Below are positions 1 to 9,033 of a stretch of DNA of 64,000 bases, in pieces; position 1 is the stretch's first letter; each line of letters begins with the position of its first letter. Source of the stretch: Vagococcus proximus. GTDB taxonomy: Bacteria > Bacillota > Bacilli > Lactobacillales > Vagococcaceae. The translations under genes and the position numbers were made by a program. The stretch lies in NCBI RefSeq assembly GCF_029143285.1, contig NZ_JAPDSH010000003.1:242720-306719 (forward strand), given 5' to 3'. The notes beneath the pieces are model-generated. The model ran no database searches and was not told the DNA's origin. It saw only the letters and a list, made by a program, of their open reading frames with translations.

Positions 1-212
1 GACAAACGAACACGAGCGTATTTACGTAACGCTGAGTTGGGTTTTTTAGGTGTCATTGTACCCACACGTGTACATACTCCACGTTTATGAGGAGCGTTTG
101 TATTTGTTAGAGATTTTTTCAAGCTGTTATAGCCTTTTCCTAAAGCAGGAGAACCTGATTTAGTTACTTTTGATTGACGAGATTTACGAATTAATTGATT
201 AATCGTTGGCAT
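1..212 (-). CDS. rpsL: 30S ribosomal protein S12 (5' part, runs off the window)
   Basis: The reverse strand encodes the first 70 residues of S12, starting [13 protein letters not shown] and reaching the conserved [11 protein letters not shown] segment. S12 sits at the decoding centre of the 30S subunit. The start is the ATG at 212, preceded by GGAGGAAATT. The lysines of the TPKKPNS loop, where streptomycin-resistance substitutions usually fall, are the wild-type residues. In Firmicutes rpsG, fusA and tuf normally follow and would lie left of the window. The C-terminal half is not visible. Confidence 0.96.
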   Translation of the reverse strand, partial: MPTINQLIRKSRQSKVTKSGSPALGKGYNSLKKSLTNTNAPHKRGVCTRVGTMTPKKPNSALRKYARVRL

Positions 213-276
213 TCTAATTTCCTCCTTCCCTAAAGGGTTTTCTAGTCCCACACATCCTGGTGGGTCATTTTTTTTG

Positions 277-310
277 ATAAAAATAAGCAAGTTAACTTGC
301 TAGTTTTATC
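277..310 (-). promoter_or_regulatory. Palindromic hairpin in the rpsL leader, possible attenuator
   Basis: A perfect 16-bp palindrome AGCAAGTTAACTTGCT (286-301) lies inside a longer imperfect inverted repeat between the rpsL promoter and the gene. Read on the minus strand, the stem is followed by TTATTTTT, so it could terminate transcription in the leader. No known ribosomal-protein leader was recognised. The attenuator role is inference. Confidence 0.4.
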
Positions 311-365
311 TCAAAAATGCTACATGGACAGTATTCAAATCGACTGTACTTTAAGCACCGTTTAG

Positions 366-395
366 ATAATACCATGTTTTCGGAAAAACTGTCAA
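366..395 (-). promoter_or_regulatory. Sigma-A promoter for rpsL
   Basis: On the minus strand TTGACA (395-390) and TATTAT (371-366) are separated by 18 bp. This predicts a leader of roughly 150 nt before rpsL. The rest of the 213-508 gap holds the leader hairpins and AT-rich sequence before rpiA. Confidence 0.75.
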
Positions 396-508
396 CCTCT
401 TTCAATATATTTTTTATAATTACTTCATTTGCCTATGCTTGTCACACAAACAATTATATAATGTTAATTGTAGTTAATTTTACTTTTATTATATAGGAGG
501 AATCTAAA

Positions 509-1192
509 ATGAATTTAAAACAAATGGTCGGGATAGAAGCTGCTACACATGTAACCGATGGTATGATTGTTGGTCTTGGTACAGGGTCAACTGCGTACTA
601 TTTAGTTGAAGAAATAGGGCGTCGCATAGCCGAAGAAGGGCTATCTATTACGGGTGTTACAACATCTAAAGCTACAGAAAAACAAGCATTAGGATTAAAT
701 ATCCCATTAAAAAGTATCGATGAGGTCCCTTATGTAGATATCACAGTTGACGGCGCAGATGAAATTAGCTCTGACTATCAAGGTATCAAAGGCGGCGGTG
801 CTGCCCTTTTGTTTGAAAAAATAGTTGCTAGTAATTCGAAAAAAAACATTTGGATTGTTGATGAATCTAAGATGGTTGAGACTCTTGGGAAATTCCCTTT
901 ACCCATAGAAGTTATTCCTTATGGCTCTCAACAATTACTTAAAAAATTTGAAGAAAAAGGGCTTAATCCTAAACTTCGCTTAACAGCTGATAACGAACGA
1001 CTAAAAACTGACAGCGATAATTACATCATCGATTTACATATGGAAACTATCCCAAACAATAAAGTTAAACAGCTAGCCTCTTGGTTAGATACTCTAACAG
1101 GTGTTGTAGAACACGGTCTTTTTTTAGATATTGTAGATACGGTTATCATTGGAAAAGGAACCTCACCCGAAACAATAAACGTTTCTCGTTAA
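509..1192 (+). CDS. rpiA: Ribose-5-phosphate isomerase A
   Basis: RpiA interconverts ribose-5-phosphate and ribulose-5-phosphate in the cytoplasmic pentose phosphate pathway. The 227-residue protein has the phosphate-binding GLGTGSTA loop (about residues 22-29), the VDGADEI motif (about 80-86) and the [11 protein letters not shown] segment, and it has full length for the family. The start ATG follows a clear AGGAGG. It is the natural outlet for ribose-5-phosphate made by the nucleoside catabolic genes a few kilobases to the right, although it is a separate transcription unit on the opposite strand. Confidence 0.96.
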   Translation: MNLKQMVGIEAATHVTDGMIVGLGTGSTAYYLVEEIGRRIAEEGLSITGVTTSKATEKQALGLNIPLKSIDEVPYVDITVDGADEISSDYQGIKGGGAALLFEKIVASNSKKNIWIVDESKMVETLGKFPLPIEVIPYGSQQLLKKFEEKGLNPKLRLTADNERLKTDSDNYIIDLHMETIPNNKVKQLASWLDTLTGVVEHGLFLDIVDTVIIGKGTSPETINVSR

Positions 1193-1296
1193 ACTAATGT
1201 GACAATATACACAAACACTCTTTTAATCTCCTTTATACTATATTATAATAAGTCAGTAAGATAATTTATTCACAAAGTGTAAAGGAGTTTTTATTT

Positions 1297-2061
1297 ATGT
1301 ATTCACCAGATGAAATTTTAGAAAAAAGTATTGAAATGGGCACTAAAAAAATTGCAAAACCTCTATTAGCTAAACTTATTTTAGGTTTTATCGGAGGAGC
1401 GATGATTTCACTTGGCTATCTTGGCTATATTCGTGTCATCTCTTCTGTTGCGGAACAATGGGGTAGTTTTGCATCCTTTATCGGAGCATGTGTATTTCCA
1501 ATAGGCCTAATCGTCATTCTTTTGGGCGGTGGAGAACTAATCACAGGAAATATGATGGCTGTCGCTGTCGCTTGGTTCGATAAAAAAGTATCTGGAAAAG
1601 ACCTTGCTATCAATTGGCTGACTATTACGTTCGCAAACTTTTTAGGCGCATTATTTGTTGCATACTTCTTTGGTCATGTAACTGGACTAACAACTTCTGG
1701 TCATTTCTTAGAAGAAACTGCCACAGTTGCACAATCAAAAATTGCCGCAACGCCTATACAAGCTTTTATATCTGGTATTGGTTGTAATTGGTTCGTAGGT
1801 CTATCACTTTGGTTATGCTATGGTGCAAAAGATAGTGCGGGTAAAATTTTAGGTATTTGGTTCCCTGTTATGACCTTCGTTGCTATCGGATTCCAACATA
1901 GTGTTGCTAATATGTTCGTTATCCCAGCTGCCATTTTTGAAGGTAATGCTACATGGTTACAATTTATTCAAAATGTTATTCCCGTATATGCTGGAAATAT
2001 TATTGGTGGTGCCATTATGGTTAGCGGACTTTACTACCTTGCCTTTAAACATCATGATTAA
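1297..2061 (+). CDS. Formate/nitrite transporter (FNT) family channel
   Basis: This 254-residue integral membrane protein belongs to the FNT family of pentameric anion channels (FocA, NirC). About six hydrophobic helices are visible, with an N-terminal cytoplasmic amphipathic stretch (residues 1-25) and the GGGELITGN region typical of FNT pore helices. In mixed-acid-fermenting lactic acid bacteria the likely substrate is formate from pyruvate formate-lyase; nitrite cannot be excluded from sequence. An AAAGGAG lies just before the start. A palindromic terminator overlaps the stop codon, so it is probably monocistronic. Confidence 0.88.
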   Translation: MYSPDEILEKSIEMGTKKIAKPLLAKLILGFIGGAMISLGYLGYIRVISSVAEQWGSFASFIGACVFPIGLIVILLGGGELITGNMMAVAVAWFDKKVSGKDLAINWLTITFANFLGALFVAYFFGHVTGLTTSGHFLEETATVAQSKIAATPIQAFISGIGCNWFVGLSLWLCYGAKDSAGKILGIWFPVMTFVAIGFQHSVANMFVIPAAIFEGNATWLQFIQNVIPVYAGNIIGGAIMVSGLYYLAFKHHD

Positions 2062-2072
2062 TCATGATGTTT
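2047..2072 (+). terminator. Terminator of the FNT gene
   Basis: A perfect 26-bp palindrome, with left arm AAACATCATGATT, spans the FNT stop codon and runs into a T-tract. Confidence 0.75.
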
Positions 2073-2172
2073 TTTTATTACTCAAAATCCTTATCAGTGG
2101 CACTTATTTATTAATAGCGTTAAAATAAAGTTGTAAATAACCGTCATTTATTTGATAGAAAGAGGCAGCATT

Positions 2173-2859
2173 ATGAGAAAACTAATTTTTGTAAGACATG
2201 GGCTTAGTGAATGGAACGCCCTTAATCAATTTACTGGGTGGGTTGATGTAGACTTAAGCGAAAAAGGTGTAGAAGAGGCCAAAAGTGCGGGTAAAAAAAT
2301 TAAAGAAGCAGGTATTCAGCTAGATGTTGCTTATACTTCTGTCTTAAAGCGTGCCATTAAAACCTGTCATTATGTTTTAGAAGAGTCTGATCAACTTTGG
2401 GTTCCTGAATATAAATCATGGCGCCTAAACGAAAGACACTACGGTGCTCTACAAGGTCTTAATAAAAAAGAAACTGCTGAAAAATATGGAGACGAGCAAG
2501 TCCGGGAATGGAGAAGATCATACGATACACTTCCTCCTCTATTAGCAAGTGATGATCCCGACTCAGCAACACAAGATCGACGTTATAATAACTTAGAACG
2601 TCGAACAATTCCTGGTGGTGAAAATCTGAAAGTCACACTTGAAAGAGCCATACCTTATTGGGAAGACAAGATTGCCCCTAGCCTATTAAAAGGTGATATC
2701 GTTTTAGTTGCCGCTCATGGAAATTCTTTACGTGCGCTTGCTAAACATATTGAAAATATTTCTGATGACGATATCATGGGATTAGAAATACCCACAGGTC
2801 AACCCCTAGTTTATGAATTAAACGACGACTTAAGTGTTTCAAAAAAATACTACTTATAA
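2173..2859 (+). CDS. gpmA: 2,3-bisphosphoglycerate-dependent phosphoglycerate mutase
   Basis: GpmA interconverts 3- and 2-phosphoglycerate in glycolysis. The 228-residue protein has the histidine-phosphatase signature [10 protein letters not shown] near the N-terminus, [12 protein letters not shown] in the middle and the second catalytic histidine in [11 protein letters not shown]. The ATG at 2173 was preferred to one at 2152 because the protein then starts [10 protein letters not shown] like the family and follows GAAAGAGGC. It faces the alcohol dehydrogenase gene across a shared terminator. Confidence 0.95.
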   Translation: MRKLIFVRHGLSEWNALNQFTGWVDVDLSEKGVEEAKSAGKKIKEAGIQLDVAYTSVLKRAIKTCHYVLEESDQLWVPEYKSWRLNERHYGALQGLNKKETAEKYGDEQVREWRRSYDTLPPLLASDDPDSATQDRRYNNLERRTIPGGENLKVTLERAIPYWEDKIAPSLLKGDIVLVAAHGNSLRALAKHIENISDDDIMGLEIPTGQPLVYELNDDLSVSKKYYL

Positions 2860-2860
2860 T

Positions 2861-2893
2861 AAAAAAACCTCTCCTTAAAGAAGAGGTTTTTTT
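2861..2893. terminator. Bidirectional terminator between gpmA and the alcohol dehydrogenase
   Basis: The stem AAAAAAACCTCT (2861-2872) pairs with AGAGGTTTTTTT (2882-2893). A-run and T-run flanks serve both converging genes. Confidence 0.85.
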
Positions 2894-2898
2894 TATGC

Positions 2899-4071
2899 TT
2901 AAAAGCAGTTTAGTAAAATTTCTTCTACATCATCTGCTGTTAACGGAACATAGGCTGTTGTAGCCAACGTACTATGTTCTACCGCTTTCTCAGACATCAA
3001 ACGGATTTTTTCTTTATCTATACCTACTTCTGGTAAGGTCATTGGAATTTCCCACGAGACAAAAGCATCATAAAGAGCTTGAATACCTTCTTTAGCAACA
3101 TCGAAAGCATCTTTTCCGTTACTATCAATTCCCCATACATTTTCAGCGTACTCAACAAATTTAGTAACAGTTTGATCATTTAAAACATGTAACATCCAAC
3201 GCGGTGTTATGATTGCCAAACCTATACCATGTGTAATATCATAATAAGCACTCAACTCATGCTCTATTGCATGACATGACCAAGTTCCTTTTTTCCCTGC
3301 TCTTGTTAAACCATTCAATGCAAGCGAACTTGACCACATTAAATTAGAGCGCGCTTCATAATCATCCGGTTTGTTCAGTGCGATAGGAGCATATTTAATA
3401 ACTGTTTTCATAATTCCTTCAGCCATTCTATCTTGAACAACAGCTTCTGTATTTTGTGAGAAATAACTTTCTAGTAAATGACTGGTTATATCTGCTGAAC
3501 CTGCCGCAGTTTGCCATTTTGATACTGTATAAGTATACTCTGGGTCTAAAATAGAAGCACGGGGAATCATAGCTACTCCGCCTGTACTTAACTTTTCATT
3601 TGTTTCAGGGTTAGTTAATACTGACCCCATGTTCATCTCTGAACCTGTTGCAGCCATCGTTAACACCGTAACCAAAGGTAAGGCTTTCTGAACAAGACTT
3701 CTATCTTGGGTAAAGTCCCAAGGATCACCTTCATAATAGTACGCCGCTGCAATTGCTTTTGAGCAATCAATTGTCGACCCACCACCGACTGCTAAAACAA
3801 CATCTATATCATGTTCATGACACAATTCTGCACCCTTACGAACCGTATCAATTCTTGGATTAGGTTCTACTCCTGCTAATTCAGTAATCGTAAAATCAGA
3901 ATCTGGCAATAACTGATAAACTTCATCATAAATCCCATTAACTTTAATACTTCCACCACCATATACTAGCAATACATTTTTACCGATTTCTGAAATAATT
4001 TTTGTTAATTCTTTTATCTCACCTTTACCAAAATGAATACTTGTTGGTGCATAAAAATTAAAATTTTCCAT
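2899..4071 (-). CDS. Iron-containing alcohol dehydrogenase (butanol dehydrogenase type)
   Basis: This 390-residue cytoplasmic enzyme belongs to the Fe-dependent alcohol dehydrogenase family, closest in style to NAD(P)H-dependent butanol dehydrogenase (BdhA/YugJ). Visible features are the nucleotide-binding GGGSTIDCSKA segment (about 98-108), the metal-binding DITSHLLE and the HAIEHELSAYYDITHG block with its histidine ligands. It would reduce an aldehyde to an alcohol to reoxidise NAD(P)H during fermentation. The exact substrate cannot be read from sequence. It lies alone between two terminators and is not part of the nucleoside operon. Confidence 0.87.
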   Translation of the reverse strand: MENFNFYAPTSIHFGKGEIKELTKIISEIGKNVLLVYGGGSIKVNGIYDEVYQLLPDSDFTITELAGVEPNPRIDTVRKGAELCHEHDIDVVLAVGGGSTIDCSKAIAAAYYYEGDPWDFTQDRSLVQKALPLVTVLTMAATGSEMNMGSVLTNPETNEKLSTGGVAMIPRASILDPEYTYTVSKWQTAAGSADITSHLLESYFSQNTEAVVQDRMAEGIMKTVIKYAPIALNKPDDYEARSNLMWSSSLALNGLTRAGKKGTWSCHAIEHELSAYYDITHGIGLAIITPRWMLHVLNDQTVTKFVEYAENVWGIDSNGKDAFDVAKEGIQALYDAFVSWEIPMTLPEVGIDKEKIRLMSEKAVEHSTLATTAYVPLTADDVEEILLNCF

Positions 4072-4143
4072 ATAAACCCTTCTTTCTTTTCTACTGTAAT
4101 AGAATATCGTTTTTCAACTAAAAATTAAAGTATTCTTACTTAC

Positions 4144-4178
4144 AAAAAGATGCCAATCTAATAGATTGGCATCTTTTT
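4144..4178 (-). terminator. Terminator of the nucleoside operon
   Basis: A perfect 16-bp stem (AAAAAGATGCCAATCT, 4144-4159, with its complement at 4163-4178) has a 3-nt loop and a T-run on the minus strand just past deoD. Confidence 0.88.
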
Positions 4179-4882
4179 TAATTAATTAACGTATCTAACG
4201 CAACAATAATCATTTCGTCAAAGGTTTCTTGACGTTCTTCTGACGTCGTTTCTTCACCAGTAATCATGTGATCACTTACTGTCATTAAACTCAAAGCTTG
4301 CACGCCATATTTAGCAGCGACATAGTAAATAATAGCAGCTTCCATCTCTACTGCCAAGACACCGTGTTCGCCTAATTTAAATATATCATCTAAGCTATCT
4401 TTATAAAAAACATCATCAGATAAAACATTTCCCACATGAACATTAAACCCTTTGTCTTTAGCAACCATATATGATTTCATCAACAAGTCAAAATTAGCAA
4501 TCTGGGGGAAATCATGTTTTGGAAAATCATTTCGAACAATAGCTGATGTTGTTGCCGCTGCTTGAGCCAAAACAATATCTCTCACATGAACATCTTTTTG
4601 AATAGATCCACACGTTCCTACTCGAATTAATTTCTTAACATCGTAATCTTTAACCAGCTCAGTCACATAAATTGCAGCTGAAGGCATTCCCATTCCAGTT
4701 CCTTGAACTGAAACACGTTCGCCTTTATAAGTACCAGTAAAACCATACATACCACGGACTTCATTATACAAGACTACATCTTCTAAGAATTTTTCTGCAA
4801 TATACTTCGCTCTAAGTGGGTCCCCGGGTAATAAAACTTTATCCGCTACTGCCCCTTTTTCTGCTCCAATATGGATACTCAT
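4178..4882 (-). CDS. deoD: Purine nucleoside phosphorylase, DeoD type (hexameric)
   Basis: DeoD cleaves purine (deoxy)ribonucleosides with phosphate to the base and pentose-1-phosphate. The 234-residue protein has MSIHIGA at the N-terminus, the phosphate-binding [18 protein letters not shown] and the sugar-binding VEMEAA motif. The start follows AAGAGGTG. It is the last gene of the salvage operon, 37 nt after punA, so the operon encodes both structural classes of purine nucleoside phosphorylase. That widens the accepted substrates to adenosine (DeoD) as well as guanosine and inosine. Confidence 0.95.
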   Translation of the reverse strand: MSIHIGAEKGAVADKVLLPGDPLRAKYIAEKFLEDVVLYNEVRGMYGFTGTYKGERVSVQGTGMGMPSAAIYVTELVKDYDVKKLIRVGTCGSIQKDVHVRDIVLAQAAATTSAIVRNDFPKHDFPQIANFDLLMKSYMVAKDKGFNVHVGNVLSDDVFYKDSLDDIFKLGEHGVLAVEMEAAIIYYVAAKYGVQALSLMTVSDHMITGEETTSEERQETFDEMIIVALDTLIN

Positions 4883-4919
4883 CTTGGCACCTCTTCTTTA
4901 ATTTGATTAATAAACTGCT

Positions 4920-5741
4920 TTAGATATTTTTAAGTGTTTGTTTAATCAGCATTTTGAAATCAGCTTTTACACGTTCTGTTGTTTCAACAACTTCTGCATG
5001 ATTTAAGTTAGCTTGCATTCCAGCTGCTAAGTTAGTTACACACGTGATACCTAACACACGCATGCCCATGTGACGAGCAACAATTACTTCAGGAACTGTA
5101 GACATACCCACCGCATCAGCACCCATTACTCGAGCCATGCGAACTTCTGCTGGCGTTTCATAAGTAGGTCCCGTGAAGCCCATATAAACACCTTGTTGTA
5201 ACGTAATTTTTAAATCCGCAGCTACTTTACGAGCTACTTTACCATATTCAATATCATATGGCTCAGACATATCAGGGAAGCGTGGACCCAAGTTTTCATC
5301 GTTTTCACCAATTAGAGGATTAGTTCCAGTAAAGTTGATTTGATCTGTAATCAACATTAAGTTTCCTGGAGTAAATGATGTATTCACACCACCAGCAGCA
5401 TTAGTCACTACCATTGAATGAGCACCTAGTGCATTCATAACACGCACAGGGAAGGTAACAACATCCATTGTATTCCCTTCATAAAAGTGGAAACGACCTT
5501 GCATAGCTAATACAAATTTATTTTCTAATTTACCGTATACCAACTGTCCTGCATGACCTACGACAGTCGAAACTGGGAAGTTTGGAATCTCTTCATAAGG
5601 AATTACTATGGCATCAGTAATTTCCTCAGCTAGTTCTCCTAAACCTGAACCTAAAATCAAACCAAAATCGATTTCTTTAACACCTTTACTTTTAATAAAC
5701 TCAGCTGTTTCATTTAATTTAACGCTTAATGTTTTAGTCAT
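4920..5741 (-). CDS. punA: Purine nucleoside phosphorylase I (trimeric, PunA/PupG type)
   Basis: This 273-residue enzyme is the low-molecular-mass trimeric class, typically specific for inosine and guanosine. Motifs are ILGSGLGELA (phosphate loop, about 29-38), VVGHAGQLVYG, MQGRFHFYEG and VTNAAGG, with the C-terminal CVTNLAAGM. It starts 12 nt after deoB with AAAAGGAGAA as ribosome-binding site, so translation is probably linked. Its product, ribose-1-phosphate, is the substrate of the upstream DeoB. Confidence 0.95.
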   Translation of the reverse strand: MTKTLSVKLNETAEFIKSKGVKEIDFGLILGSGLGELAEEITDAIVIPYEEIPNFPVSTVVGHAGQLVYGKLENKFVLAMQGRFHFYEGNTMDVVTFPVRVMNALGAHSMVVTNAAGGVNTSFTPGNLMLITDQINFTGTNPLIGENDENLGPRFPDMSEPYDIEYGKVARKVAADLKITLQQGVYMGFTGPTYETPAEVRMARVMGADAVGMSTVPEVIVARHMGMRVLGITCVTNLAAGMQANLNHAEVVETTERVKADFKMLIKQTLKNI

Positions 5742-5753
5742 TGTGTTCTCCTT

Positions 5754-6920
5754 TTATTTTAAGTCTTTTAAGAAACTAGTTCCATTTTCTGTCGCAGGAA
5801 CGTCAAAGTTCTCAGCAATAGTAGCCGCAATATCTGAATAGAAACCTTGCGGTAGAGAACCATGGCCAGTCATTTTTTTACTGTAAGCTAATAGTGGAAC
5901 ATATTCTCTTGTGTGGTCTGTTCCTGGGAACGTTGGATCATTACCATGGTCAGCTGTAATTAGTAGCAAATCATCTTCTTCCATCGCTGCATAAATCTCT
6001 TCTAAACGACCATCAAAATCTTCTAGAGCTTTACCGTAGCCAACAACATCACGACGATGACCAAATAGAGCATCAAAGTCTACTAAGTTAGTGAAACTTA
6101 AACCAGTAAAATCTTTCTTCATAACTTCTAATAACTGATCTACACCATCCATATTTGATTTAGTACGAACAAATTCAGTAATACCTTGAGCATTAAAGAT
6201 ATCGTTAATTTTACCTACTGCAATAACATCTTTTCCGCCTTCTTTTAATGAATCTAATACAGTATGACCAAATGGGTCTAACGCATAATCATGACGATTA
6301 GCTGTACGTTTAAAGTTACCAGGCTCTCCTAAATATGGACGCGCAATAATACGACCAATCATATATGGATCGTCTTTAGTAATTTCACGGACGTACTCAC
6401 AAATTTTATACAACTCTTCTAATGGGATAACTTCTTCGTGTGCTGCAATTTGTAAAACTGGATCTGCAGACGTATACACTATTAAATCGCCTGTTTTCAT
6501 TTGATGTTCACCAAAATCATCAATAACGGCTGTTCCACTATATGGCTTATTACATACTATGCCTCTTCCTGAAAATTCAGAAATTTTATCTAATAACTCT
6601 TGCGGGAATCCTTCAGGGAATACTCTAAAAGGCGTTTCGATGTTCAAGCCCATAATCTCCCAATGACCCGTCATAGTATCTTTACCCACAGAAATTTCTT
6701 CTAATTTAGTAGCGTAGCCTTTATGATCAGAAATTGCTTTGACACCTTTTAGTGGTTCAATTGTTCCTAAGCCTAATTGTTCCATTTCTGGAATATTTAA
6801 TCCAGCTTCTTCTGCAATATGTCCTAATGTATGACTACCTAAATCTCCAAATTTTTCTGCATCTGGCGCTTCTCCAATACCAACTGAATCTAATACGATT
6901 AAATGTACTCTTTTAAACAT
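5754..6920 (-). CDS. deoB: Phosphopentomutase
   Basis: DeoB moves the phosphate of (deoxy)ribose-1-phosphate to C5, linking nucleoside breakdown to the pentose phosphate pathway or to deoxyribose aldolase. The 388-residue protein starts [21 protein letters not shown], carrying the alkaline-phosphatase-type metal-binding aspartate, and has TMTGHWE and the metal site [18 protein letters not shown] near the C-terminus. The ATG at 6920 was chosen because AAGAAGGAATT precedes it; an in-frame codon at 6944 would add eight non-conserved residues. No deoC aldolase is in the window. Confidence 0.95.
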   Translation of the reverse strand: MFKRVHLIVLDSVGIGEAPDAEKFGDLGSHTLGHIAEEAGLNIPEMEQLGLGTIEPLKGVKAISDHKGYATKLEEISVGKDTMTGHWEIMGLNIETPFRVFPEGFPQELLDKISEFSGRGIVCNKPYSGTAVIDDFGEHQMKTGDLIVYTSADPVLQIAAHEEVIPLEELYKICEYVREITKDDPYMIGRIIARPYLGEPGNFKRTANRHDYALDPFGHTVLDSLKEGGKDVIAVGKINDIFNAQGITEFVRTKSNMDGVDQLLEVMKKDFTGLSFTNLVDFDALFGHRRDVVGYGKALEDFDGRLEEIYAAMEEDDLLLITADHGNDPTFPGTDHTREYVPLLAYSKKMTGHGSLPQGFYSDIAATIAENFDVPATENGTSFLKDLK

Positions 6921-6975
6921 CTTAATTCCTTCTTTCTTTTCCAATTCGACTAAATTATAGTCATTTCAAGCACAA

Positions 6976-7012
6976 ACGTGCCATAAGGTCAGTAAAACTT
7001 ACCTTGGCACGT
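6976..7012 (-). other. Hairpin between nupC and deoB
   Basis: ACGTGCCA (6976-6983) pairs with TGGCACGT (7005-7012), with inner AAGGT/ACCTT pairing. No T-run follows on the minus strand, so it looks like an mRNA-stability or partial-termination hairpin separating transporter and enzyme genes. Confidence 0.45.
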
Positions 7013-7019
7013 CGGCTTA

Positions 7020-7973
7020 TTATTTTGATTTAATATATGTTTTACCGATTGCCTTAGGTGCTTTAGATGACCCAATAAACAATACTAATACAATTACTGT
7101 TAAAATGTAAGGTGCAACTTGCCAGTAAACAGGTGCTAAATTTTCTAATCCTGGAATTTGTGGTCCAATTACACCAAGACTTTGCGCTAATCCGAAGAAT
7201 AACGCTGCGCCTAGTGCACCTAGCGGATTCCATTTACCAAAAATCATCGCTGCCATAGCAATAAACCCTTGTCCTGTAATTGTTGCTCTTGAGAATTGAG
7301 AAGATACTGATTGTACTAATACAGCACCACCTACTCCTCCTAAGAACCCTGAAATTAAAACACCTGCATATTTCATTTTATAAACACTAATACCTAATGT
7401 ATCTGCAGCTTGAGGATTTTCCCCAACAGCCCTTAAACGTAGGCCGAATTTTGTTTTAAATAAAATAAAATATGATAATACAGCTACTAAAATCGCAACA
7501 TAGGCTGGTGCAGATGTGTCTTTAAAAAGAATATCACCAATAAAAGGAATATCTTTTAAGATAGGAAAACTAAATTTACCAAAACGCTCTTGGATAATAT
7601 CAGTTTGCCCACGATCATTAAAAATTAAACGTGTTAGAAACACTGCTAAACCTGGTGCCATTAAATTAATAACTGTACCACTGACAATATGGTCAGCGCG
7701 CCAATTAATTGTCGCTACTGCATGGAATAGTGAAAATAATATTCCTGTCGCACCACCTATCAATAATGAAACCCAAGGTGTTGCAGCTCCCAAAACATCT
7801 GCTGTAAATAAATTAAACACACAGGCACTAAATGCACCCATTACCATAATACCTTCTAAACCAACGTTAACTACGCCGCCTCGCTCAGAAAATGTTCCAC
7901 CTAGAGCTGTAAAAATTAAAGGTGCTGAATACACTAGAGTCGAAGAGACAACGATCACTAAAAATTGTAACAT
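7020..7973 (-). CDS. nupC: Nucleoside ABC transporter permease 2
   Basis: This 317-residue inner-membrane permease belongs to the BPD_transp_2 family (YufQ/NupQ of Bacillus, NupC of Lactococcus). It is mostly hydrophobic helices, with the family's GGVVNVGLEGIMVMGA near the N-terminus and the coupling-helix region LRAVGENPQAADTLGI. The ATG at 7973 follows AAGGAGAG and lies directly after the stop of the upstream permease (ending at 7975), implying coupled synthesis. With the other permease, the ATPase and BmpA it forms a complete nucleoside importer. Confidence 0.9.
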   Translation of the reverse strand: MLQFLVIVVSSTLVYSAPLIFTALGGTFSERGGVVNVGLEGIMVMGAFSACVFNLFTADVLGAATPWVSLLIGGATGILFSLFHAVATINWRADHIVSGTVINLMAPGLAVFLTRLIFNDRGQTDIIQERFGKFSFPILKDIPFIGDILFKDTSAPAYVAILVAVLSYFILFKTKFGLRLRAVGENPQAADTLGISVYKMKYAGVLISGFLGGVGGAVLVQSVSSQFSRATITGQGFIAMAAMIFGKWNPLGALGAALFFGLAQSLGVIGPQIPGLENLAPVYWQVAPYILTVIVLVLFIGSSKAPKAIGKTYIKSK

Positions 7974-7974
7974 C

Positions 7975-9033
7975 TTACATCTCTCCTTTCTGTGCATTTT
8001 TGTCGAATTTAGCTAATAAGTAACGGATAACATAACTTGCACCGACGAAGAAAATAATAGATGCAATTACAATTTCTACAACCTCTTTCGGAATTCCCGC
8101 ACCCGGCATACTTAAACCACCGACTTTTAAAATACCGAATAAGATTGCTGAGATAAAGATCCCAATCGGATGACCATTTCCTAATAGAGAAACCGCCATA
8201 CCGTCAAACCCAATCTCTGGAACTGCTGCCATAACATAAATGTTTTGGAATGTTCCAAGACCTTCAATAACACCACCAAGACCTGCTAACATCCCTGCAA
8301 TAACCATGGCTAAAATAATATTTTTATTTGCGCTCATACCTGCATATTCTGAAGCAAACGGATTAATACCAACTGATCGTAATTCGAATCCTGCTGTTGT
8401 TTTCTTCATCAATACCCAGATGACAATAATTGCAATAATCGCAATGAAAAGTCCTGCATTCAAACGAGATCCACCACTAATTTGTTGTAAAAAGGGAACA
8501 CGTAAGCTTGCGTTTTGTGAAATCATTTCTGTTGCATCTTTATCTGTTGTTAAAACATTACGAACTAAGTGATTACTTATATATAAAATTGTGTAGTTTA
8601 ACATAATCGTTACAATGACTTCACTTGTTCCAAATTTCGCACGCAAAACTCCTGCAATTCCTGCGTAAAGACCACCTGCAACTGCACCACCTACAATACA
8701 CATTGTAAGTAGGATTGGTTTTGGTAAATCAGCAAAGGCTTGGGCAATTGACACCGATGCCAACCATCCACATAGCGCTTGACCAGCAAGACCTATATTA
8801 AAGAATCCCGCTGTATAGGCTACTGAGAATCCTAATGCGGTTAAAACTAAAGGCGATGCCAAACGGAAAACTTCACCAATATTATAAGTACGACCAAATG
8901 CGCCTTTCAGCATTGCACCGTATCCTTCAATTGGGTTATATCCCGAAACTAACATAACAATAGCTCCTAAAATAAGACCAAAAAGAACTGATATTACCGG
9001 AACTGCTAGACTCTGTAAATTCTTTTTACTCAT
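7975..9033 (-). CDS. nupB: Nucleoside ABC transporter permease 1
   Basis: A 352-residue permease (YufP/NupP type) with a long N-terminal hydrophobic segment, TAGFFNIGLAGQALCG and the EAA-like LRSVGINPFASEYAGM coupling loop. Its start overlaps the end of the ATPase gene by 8 nt, typical of stoichiometric ABC transporter subunits. It pairs with the second permease to form the membrane pore. Assignment to nucleosides rests on family and on the neighbouring pdp, cdd, deoB, punA and deoD. Confidence 0.9.
   Translation of the reverse strand: MSKKNLQSLAVPVISVLFGLILGAIVMLVSGYNPIEGYGAMLKGAFGRTYNIGEVFRLASPLVLTALGFSVAYTAGFFNIGLAGQALCGWLASVSIAQAFADLPKPILLTMCIVGGAVAGGLYAGIAGVLRAKFGTSEVIVTIMLNYTILYISNHLVRNVLTTDKDATEMISQNASLRVPFLQQISGGSRLNAGLFIAIIAIIVIWVLMKKTTAGFELRSVGINPFASEYAGMSANKNIILAMVIAGMLAGLGGVIEGLGTFQNIYVMAAVPEIGFDGMAVSLLGNGHPIGIFISAILFGILKVGGLSMPGAGIPKEVVEIVIASIIFFVGASYVIRYLLAKFDKNAQKGEM

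Noticed and set aside
7516..8016. 166-codon plus-strand frame across the two nup permeases
   Set aside because: Antisense of hydrophobic permease sequence; composition and lack of a start signal argue against a gene.
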